A DNA stretch of 64,000 bases from Notamacropus eugenii (lineage: Eukaryota; Chordata; Mammalia; Diprotodontia; Macropodidae), in assembly GCF_028372415.1 (NCBI RefSeq), contig NC_092875.1, forward strand, positions 146,042,856-146,106,855, given 5' to 3'. The position numbers and the translations under genes are program-made. Below are positions 56,715 through 64,000 of this stretch, piece after piece. Position 1 is the stretch's first letter, and every line of letters begins with the position of its first letter. The notes beneath the pieces were generated by a model. The model did not search any database, was not told the DNA's origin, and worked only from the letters and a program-made list of their open reading frames with translations.

Positions 56715-56885
56715 TGGATAGTGCCATAGACTTAGAGCTGAAAGTGGACATTGAGTCCAATTCCTTCATTTGGTAGATGAGACCCAGGAAGCTGAAGAAA
56801 CTTGCCTACTGTCACCCAGCTAGTAAATTATACAATAAGGATTAGAACTCAGTCACTTTGACTTCAAATCCACTACCTTGTACAC
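56715..56885 (-). mobile_element. MIR-like SINE
   Basis: ATAGACTTAGAGCTGAAAGT, AAACTTGCCTACTGTCACCC and TTAGAACTCAGTCACTTTGA are antisense MIR. Confidence 0.7.
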
Positions 56886-56939
56886 TGTAAGCAGGAATAT
56901 ATTTGTTGTGACTTTAGGGACCAGACCTTACCTATGCCT

Positions 56940-57115
56940 GAAACTATCTCCCTCTTCATCTCTATCTTCTGGCTTTCTCCATATCTCAGCTAAAATCCTA
57001 CCCCTGCAAGAAGACTTTCCTAGTTCTTATCTTGGTGTCTTCCCTCCAAGATTATCTACAATTTATCTGGGCATATGGTAGGCATTTAATAATGTGAGTT
57101 GATTGATTCACTGGC
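56940..57115 (+). mobile_element. L2 LINE 3' end
   Basis: CATATCTCAGCTAAAATCCT, GCAAGAAGACTTTCCTAGTT and GGTAGGCATTTAATAATGTG are L2 in sense, internally shortened. Confidence 0.65.
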
Positions 57116-57274
57116 TGCCTGACAAAAATCAGAACTTGTGATCTTGTCAAGATCACAAGTGGACACAAAAGAGAAAGCCATCACCCCCCCCCAAAAAAAA
57201 ACCAACCCAACAACCTACTAATCTTATAGAATTGCTTGTCCACTTGGTTCTAATTTGAACCAACTACCTTCTTT

Positions 57275-57282
57275 TATATATG

Positions 57283-57341
<59 letters not shown>
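57275..57341 (+). repeat. (TA)n(TG)n microsatellite
   Basis: TATATATG units run into more than 20 TG units. Confidence 0.95.
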
Positions 57342-57342
<1 letters not shown>

Positions 57343-57344
57343 AC

Positions 57345-58495
57345 TAATCAGTGGGATCCTTGTCCCTAAAACATGCTTGGCATCCTCTGCCTGTCTCCAA
57401 ACTCCAAACTTCATGGACAAACTGGGTGAGCCAGCTCCTACCAGTGTGTGACAGTATGAGAGCCTTGCTTTCCACTTCAGAGTTGTACAGTTATTCTACA
57501 TATTTTTGATTGACAAACCACATAGTGAAGAAGGGGACTTTTGATTGGCTAAAGAGCCAGAACTGGGTGTAATTTAGAAGGTACTAACCACCATTACGTA
57601 GCTCTTTCCTGCCTGGCTGTGTTCCAGTGAGGAAGGGCTATGTTTGAACAAGGCCTGCTGTAAGCATCTGAATAGGGAGAGGTGACTAGTTCCAGCAGCC
57701 TACTTTCCCCACTCATGTTGACATGAAGTCATGAAAACATGCATGTGTGGTTGCTTCTGTTGCTGCCATGTTAGTTCTTTCCTGTTGAAGGTGAAGGAAT
57801 AAATGTTAAAGATGAAATTAATCTTTAGGCTTTGACCTTGTGATCCTCAAAATGTTGAAAAAGTGAGCTGCTGGACAAAATTTGCTGGCAGCTGAGCCCA
57901 GTGAAGAGCAAAGGGCCAAGCAACCTACTTGACCCAGCGTATGCAGTCGAGAGACAAACTTCATCTACTGGCTATGAAAAATTCAGAAGTCATTTTGGTG
58001 GGGGAAGGGATAAATTCTTGGAAGTGACTACTTTGATTTCAAGCCCATTTTAGTCAGGTACCAAGGTGATACAGGGTGGAGTGTGGCTATGGTATTGGGA
58101 GCGTATGTGCTTTTGTTCTTCATATGTCTTCTCAGTAAATATCCCTTCATAACAGCTAATTGATGCTAATTATTTAAAAGAAACTGGGGTAATCATCTAA
58201 CAATACTTGAGAAGAATCATTGAAATGGGCATCCAAACATTAAAAATACATCAACCCCTCAGGGATAGCTCTAGAACCCTTGGGGGAGATGTAACGATGT
58301 AAGATTGATCTAAGAGGCCTGACTTGTTAATGTGAGTGGGACCTGGGATTAGGACCCTGAATTTATGCAGGCTATAAAAGTTTTGGTTTTCTCTTTTGGT
58401 TGTTTCTTATACTGCAGTCATTTACTGGTAGTCATTAAAATTAATTATAATCATTGTAATTAATCTTAGTTCTATTGCCTTTTAATTTTTGTTCA
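57345..58495. other. Stretch with no recognised gene or repeat
   Basis: No coding signal or known family was recognised. A CTATAAAAG motif near 58371 is TATA-like but has no supported transcript. Confidence 0.45.
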
Positions 58496-58499
58496 AAGG

Positions 58500-58702
58500 C
58501 CAAAGTCTCCCATTGCATCCTGGGCTGTCTCCAGTTACACTGATGAATATCTGGTCACTGGATCCAGATGGCTCAGGAGGAGAAAGTGAGACTGGTGACC
58601 TTGCACAGCCCTCCCTCACTCAAAACAAAGTCAAATGCAAGTCATGTCATCATTTCTCTGATGGCGTGGTCTTCTTTGAAAACAAAGGACGAACACAGCA
58701 AC
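58500..58702 (+). mobile_element. Marsupial SINE, second family (longest copy)
   Basis: CATTGCATCCTGGGCTGTCT, GGAGAAAGTGAGACTGGTGA and AACAAAGGACGAACACAGCA. It includes a 5' part (GGGCTGTCTCCAG) that some other copies lack. Confidence 0.8.
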
Positions 58703-58794
58703 ATTATTGTAATCATATCATATGTATATTTGTTTTTCTTCTGGTCCTTTATTTATTCTGTGTCAGTTCATATGAGTCTTTCCTTTATATCCCA

Positions 58795-59870
58795 AATTAA
58801 TCAACAAACTTTTATGAAGTAACTCTTATGTGCCTGACACTGTACTAGGTGAACTGTCAATGAGTTTTGATTCTAACAGAAGAGATGACAAGTAAATATA
58901 AAAATGTATACACCACACTAATTATTATGTACAAATATATATGAAGTAGTAAAATACAAGATAATTTGAGAGGAAGGATAATAGCAGTTGGGAGAGAGTA
59001 CCCCAGGGTGCATTTTAAAGGAGGGGAGGGATTCAATGGGGCAAAAGCAAAAAGAGAATGCATTCCTGGGAGGAGGATGGATAGTGTAAAGGCACTTGGA
59101 TAAGAGATGGAGTGCTATGTGTGAGAAACAGAGAAGAGGCCAGTTTGACTGGAATACAGAATACTGGGGGGGGGGAGGTATAATGTGCAAGGAGACTGTA
59201 AAGTTAGACTGGGGACAAGTTGTATATGACTTTAAAAGCTCTACAGAGGAGTTTATATTTATCCAAGAGGCAATAGGAAGCTGGAATTGGTGGAGTTAGT
59301 CTGATTTGTGCTTAATGAAAATTACTTTTGTAACATATCCGATGGATTGAATGGTGAGAGGTTTGAAGTGGAGAGACCATTCAAGAGGCTATGGCAATAA
59401 TCTAGGCAAGAGGTAATGAGAACCTGAACCTCATGAGTGAAGAGACAGATTAGAGAGATTTGAATACAGAAATTATGTGACTATGGAAATAATGCTAGGA
59501 TTATAAAACTGGAAGTTTGGGAAAATAGTGATGCCTTTCACAGGAATAAGGAATCTTGCAAGACAGGAAACTTAGGAGGGAAGATAACCAGTTACAGTTT
59601 TAGATATATGGGGTTTAAGATTTTTGCCAGAATACTTAGTTTGAAATGTCCAGTAAGCATTTAGTGATGAAATACAGAAACTATCTAAAAAGAATGCAGC
59701 TTGATAGATTGGGAATCATGTGCAGAGAAATAATAGTCAAACGCATGTGGGCTGATAAAGTTAAGCTAGAGATAATAGAGGGAGAAGAGAAAAGGACCCA
59801 AGAACTTTGGGGAGCACTCATAGTTAAAGAGGATGATGATGAGACAGCAAAGGAGACTGATAACTTACCT
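58795..59870 (-). mobile_element. L2 LINE 3' portion
   Basis: ATGTGCCTGACACTGTACTA, GAAGAGGCCAGTTTGACTGG and AGGCTATGGCAATAATCTAG are antisense L2. The part beyond 59480 is more diverged but keeps the order. Confidence 0.7.
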
Positions 59871-59884
59871 GAACTCATTCCTCA

Positions 59885-62800
59885 GTGATTAACGTACTAC
59901 TATCCTTCCTTTCTTTCCCCATCCCAGTGATTCTAAACCCCCAGCTGCCACTGTGCAAACCTTATTCTTTGTTCTCCACTGACTACTCCTCTGTTCCTAT
60001 CCCCATCAACCCAACCTCTCAGATATCCCCCTCTAAAGCCACCAATCTTTTCCACTGTGCTCTCTGGACTATCGTCTGTGTACATTAAAAAAAAAAAATC
60101 TAGCTTTCATCTTAAACCTTTTCCTTTCTTGATTTCTTCACCCTCTTGCACTCCCTAAAATCTGGTTCCCTACTGATAAATAGCTTTCTTGCAACCCTAG
60201 TCAGCCCTGGTTCATCTTTCACTCATGTCTCCACATTAACTCATCATAGTGGAGGAATTGGAATAGTCCTTTCTCCATAGTGCCACTTCCAAGCTCTCCT
60301 TCCACCACCATCACTTAGTAATCTCTCTTCCTTTGAGGTTCATTCAATCCATATTTATCAATCAATTGAGATTCTGTTAGCTGTTGTCTATAGAACTTTA
60401 GGTTAATCTTTACTTCCTCAAAGAGTTCTATGCCTGATTCAGCTTCCTCTCATCCTAGGTAACTTCAGTATACATATTGCCACTCCCTCAAGCACCCTAA
60501 CTACTCATTTGATCAATTTCCTCATTTGCCATGACCTACTCCTCCACTCCACCTCAGCTACCCACAAAGACAGTCATAAACTTGATCTTGCCTTCACCCA
60601 CAAATGTGCCACTGCCATGTTAATGAACTCTATAAGTCCCTTATCTGATCAAAATCTATTGTCATTCATATATTCATCCAATAGTCAATAAACATTTATT
60701 AAGCACCTATACTAAGTGCTGGCAATATAAAAGAGGCAAAAGATGACCCCTGTCCTCAAGGAGCTTACAATCTGATTCTACATCTCTCTCTGCCTTACAA
60801 CCCTAAACCCTGTTTTCCATTGTCACCGGGACCTCTCATCCCTCAGTTCTTTCTTTGTCCATCTTTGCTTTCATCCTTTCCCCATCTTTAATCCTTGGTG
60901 AATCAGTTTTATTTTCCACCAACCTTTTCTCCTGAATCTCTTGTTTTTTGATCCTATTAAAGATCTTGCTCTGCCAAGATTCAGCTTCAAATTAGATACA
61001 CTATCCACTGCCTTAGACCCTACTCAGGAGCTGCTGAATGAAGCTGGAGAAAATCATGAAAACATGCTGACCAGGTCCACTACAAAATTATATTATACCA
61101 TGTCAACTGGGCCGTCTCTAAGACAAGAAAATCATTTTACACATTACTGATCAATTCACTATCCCCCTCACTACCTGAATTTTTACAAATCTTTTCATTC
61201 CTTCTCAAACCTTCCAAGGAGCCCCCTCCTTCCACCCTCTTGGTCCAGTAATTGATAAAAATTTAATTGATAAAATTGAGGCCATTCCCAAGAGGGAACT
61301 CTTCTGTACCTCCTCCTTATCTCACCTAACTCACATGCCTCCACCACTATTTCTGTTGTCACTCATATCTCACAAGAAGAGTGAGCCTTTTCTTGCGAAG
61401 GCAAACTCTGCTACCTGCTCAAGTAATCCCATTCCATCCTGTATACTTCAGCAAACTGTCCTCTTCATCATCCACACTTTCTCATCTCTCCCTGTCTACT
61501 AGCTGTTTCTATACTACCAAAAAACTTGTTCATGTCTCCCTTACTCAAAAAAAAATCAGAGGTCTATCCATCTTCACTGATTATTGTCCAATATCTACAC
61601 TCTCTTTTATGGCTAAATCTTTAGAAGGTTGTCTTTGATTGATGTATCCATTCCCTTTCTTTTGTTCTCTGCCCTCTGACTTTTGACTTCATCATTCAAC
61701 TGAAACTCTTCTCTCTCTAGCTATCAGAGATCTCTTCATTACCAAATCTCATGAGCTTTTCTCAATTCTCATTCTTCTCGATCTTTCTGAAACTTTCAAC
61801 ATTGTCAATCATCCTCTTCTCTTTGATATTCTCTTCTCTCTAAGTTTTTTGTAACAGTGCTCATTTCTGGTTCTCCTCTTACTTGTCTGACTGTTCTTTC
61901 TCAATCTTTTTTTTTGCTGGATCTTCATCTAAGTTAAATTGGCTAACTGTGGATGTCCCCCAGTCTCTGTCCTAGGCCCTCTCATCTTCTTTGTCTGTAG
62001 TATTTTGCTTAATGATCTCATTAGCTCCCAGAGATTCAACTATCATCTCCATGCTGATAATTCTCAAATCTAATTGTCCGGCCTCACTTGACTTCTGACC
62101 TCCAACCTCACATCTCTAACTATTTAATGGACCTCTCAATCTAGCTGTCCCAAAGACATCTTAAAATTAACATATCCAAAACTCAACTCATTATTTCTCC
62201 TCTCAAATTCTCTCCTCTTCTAATTTTCCTATTTCTGGCCACAGTACTACCATCTTTCCAATCACTCAGGTTCACAATCTAGGTCTCCTCCTTATTCTCT
62301 CAACCCTACCCCTCCTACCCAATCCAACGAGTTATCGTCTTGTTGTTTCTACCTTCATAACATCTCTCATATATGCCCCCTTCTCTCCTATGACTCTGCT
62401 ACTATCCTGGGGTGAACCTTTATTACATCATGGCTGTACTATTGCAATAGCCTTCTGGTTCATCTCCATGCCTCAAGTCTCTCCCCATTCCCGTCCATCC
62501 TCCCCACAATTGTCAAGTTGATCTTCCTAAACTCCCTACCCCTCCTTATTCTATAAGGTCCAGTTGCTCCCTATTGGTCCCAGGGTCAAGTATAAAATCC
62601 TCTGAATGATTTTAAGGGCATCTATGACCTGACCCCTTCCTTCTTTTCCAGTCTTCTTAAACTGTAGTCTCTTCTATTTACTGTTATCCAGTAACACTGT
62701 CCTACTTTCTGTTCTTTACATAACACACTTCATTTTCTGATACTGGGCATTTTCATTCCTCATGTCTGGAATGCTCTCCCTCCTCATCTTTGCCTCTGGG

Positions 62801-62960
62801 CTTTCCTGGCTTCCTTCAAGTCTTACCTGGAGTCTCACTTTCTACAAGAAACCTTTCCAAGTCCTTTTTAATTTTAGTACATTTCCTCTGAAATTATCTC
62901 TAAAATATCCAATATTTATCCTGTTTATACGTAATTATTTGCATAGTGAGCAGTTTCAGT
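59885..62960 (+). mobile_element. Large L2 LINE copy with endonuclease and reverse transcriptase remains
   Basis: The endonuclease C-terminal part is readable near 60450-60670 (NFSIHIATPSS, HKLDLAFT, ISPLSDQNLL). The reverse transcriptase follows: TDYCPISTLSFMAKSLEG near 61570, a motif-A-like DLSETFNIVNH near 61780, and the YxDD box near 62055 reading HADNSQI, so a catalytic Asp is lost. Frames are broken repeatedly and the copy is dead. Its 3' end is cut short near 62955. An antisense L2 terminus is nested at 60675-60778. Confidence 0.8.
60675..60778 (-). mobile_element. L2 3' terminus nested in L2
   Basis: CAATAAACATTTATTAAGCA and TCCTCAAGGAGCTTACAATC: the last 100 bases of an L2, inserted in reverse into the large sense L2. 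Confidence 0.8.
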
Positions 62961-62964
62961 TCAG

Positions 62965-64000
62965 TGATTAGGTTAGAAACCAGAATGCAAATGATTGAAT
63001 AGTAAGAGAAGAGAAAGTGTAGACAATAAATGTAGCCAGTTTTTTCAAAGAGTTTGGCTGAACCAGAAAGGGAAATTTGAGATGTTTCATTGAGGGATGT
63101 TTGAGGGAGAAGTAGGTTCTAGGATGGGGGTAGACTTGTGTGAGGGCAGTAAGGAAGAAACAAATTGATAGGAAAAGGGTAAAGATTTATGAGGGAGATG
63201 ATTGAGAATATAATCTACTGGAGAAGACAGGAGGCCATGAGATAAAATGTACATTTAGAGGGTTGGCCATGGCAGGGAGAAAGGCCACTTACTTGTTAGA
63301 GATTGGAGAAAGAAGGACAGAGTAGGAGATGAGATCAAGGGATTTTGAGATGAAGTCAAAGAGAGAAAAAGCATCCCAAGTCCAATGACCTCAATTCTTT
63401 CAGTAAAGTAAGCAGTATGGTCCCAAGTGAGAGATAGAGAGGGAGAGACAAAGGCAGAGAGAGGCTTGAGAATGGAAGAGGAGGTTTAAAATCACTTTTG
63501 TGGGGAATAATACAGGGTATCAATTAGGGAGCACTAAAAGAACTGCTTTACTATAGTGAGGGCCCAGTTCAAGTGGGATAATGTGAATTTTTCATGTAAT
63601 CCATCTTCAAAGTTTTGAGAATCTCTTCAGTTCTGTTCAGCATCTCATGTGGAAGAGTGAAGAAAGTAGATGGTGTGAGTAATCTGGGGCTTAGATCTGG
63701 CAAAAGAAGAGCATAGATAGAGTAAGAAGGCAAGTGATTGGAGAGCAGATAGCAGTGTAAAGCTTAAACGATAACAATTAAATTGAAGTTGGATAGGGAG
63801 AAACCAGAAGTCAGAGCACATATAATTGTCTAGGAAGATACTGAAGGGAATGGAAAGGAGATCTCAGAGTGTGAAGAATGGGTGTAGGAAACACGGTGAG
63901 AACTGGGATGATGGGAGGTTATGGTTATGGAAGTGAATGTCAGTGTTTCTAAATCAACAAGTGAAACACTCATGGTAATAGTGAAATCTACTGTGTGACC
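62965..64000 (-). mobile_element. L2 LINE internal part (reverse transcriptase to 5' side), inverted
   Basis: It enters inside the reverse transcriptase (GAAACCAGAATGCAAATGAT, TTTTTCAAAGAGTTTGGCTG) and continues toward the 5' side (GGTTGGCCATGGCAGGGAGA, TACTATAGTGAGGGCCCAGT) up to the window edge. It is opposite in orientation to the copy at 59885-62960. Confidence 0.65.

Noticed and set aside
58365-58480. TATA-like CTATAAAAG with downstream T-rich sequence
   Set aside because: Considered as an LTR or promoter, but no matching ends, start site or downstream exon could be seen.
43162-64000. Search for DCSTAMP exon 1 or RIMS2 3' exons
   Set aside because: No C2-domain coding sequence was seen, and a short untranslated exon cannot be told from background without transcript data.

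Overview
The window looks like nuclear DNA from a marsupial. It is AT-rich and mostly retroposons. Diagnostic types are CORE-SINEs whose 3' end resembles a BovB/RTE LINE tail, a second metatherian SINE family, a HAL1-type half-LINE, and many readable L2 copies. I cannot name the species. Family names are from memory; no database search was run.

The only protein-coding gene I can support is DCSTAMP (dendritic cell-specific transmembrane protein, the cell-fusion receptor of osteoclasts and macrophage giant cells), on the minus strand. Three coding exons are present with good splice sites: 43161-42130, 36941-36633 and a 24-codon terminal exon at 30398-30324. Together they encode 471 residues, against about 470 in human. 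All junctions are phase 0 and no break is visible. Exon 2 has a 34-base untranslated leader behind a splice acceptor, so a non-coding exon 1 must lie at higher coordinates. I could not locate it.

Layout. 1-1.5 kb: HAL1 half-LINE. 1.5-30 kb: intergenic DNA with MIR/THER1-like and MAR1-like SINEs, L2 pieces, a CR1/L3 fragment (about 6.4-7.2 kb), a pyrimidine tract (11.5-11.8 kb), a hAT-type DNA transposon (12.5-13.1 kb), an L1 3' end (23.3-23.5 kb) and a probable solo LTR (25.3-26.1 kb). 30.3-43.2 kb: DCSTAMP, its introns filled with L2, MIR and SINE copies. 43.2-64 kb: upstream flank, mostly L2 in both orientations, with some non-repetitive stretches that might hold exon 1 or control elements. 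59.9-64 kb: two large L2 copies in inverted orientation.

In human, as I recall it, DCSTAMP lies between RIMS2 and DPYS. No exon of either was recognised here. I found no tRNA, rRNA or convincing small RNA gene and no CRISPR array. Nothing in the window amounts to an undescribed system. The points most worth a second look are the diverged DCSTAMP tail and lost glycosylation site, repeats abutting its splice sites, three same-strand SINEs inside intron 3, repeated (TG)n growth at one site of L2, a 22-base perfect palindrome upstream, and an unidentified coding-like fragment near 2.2-2.4 kb.
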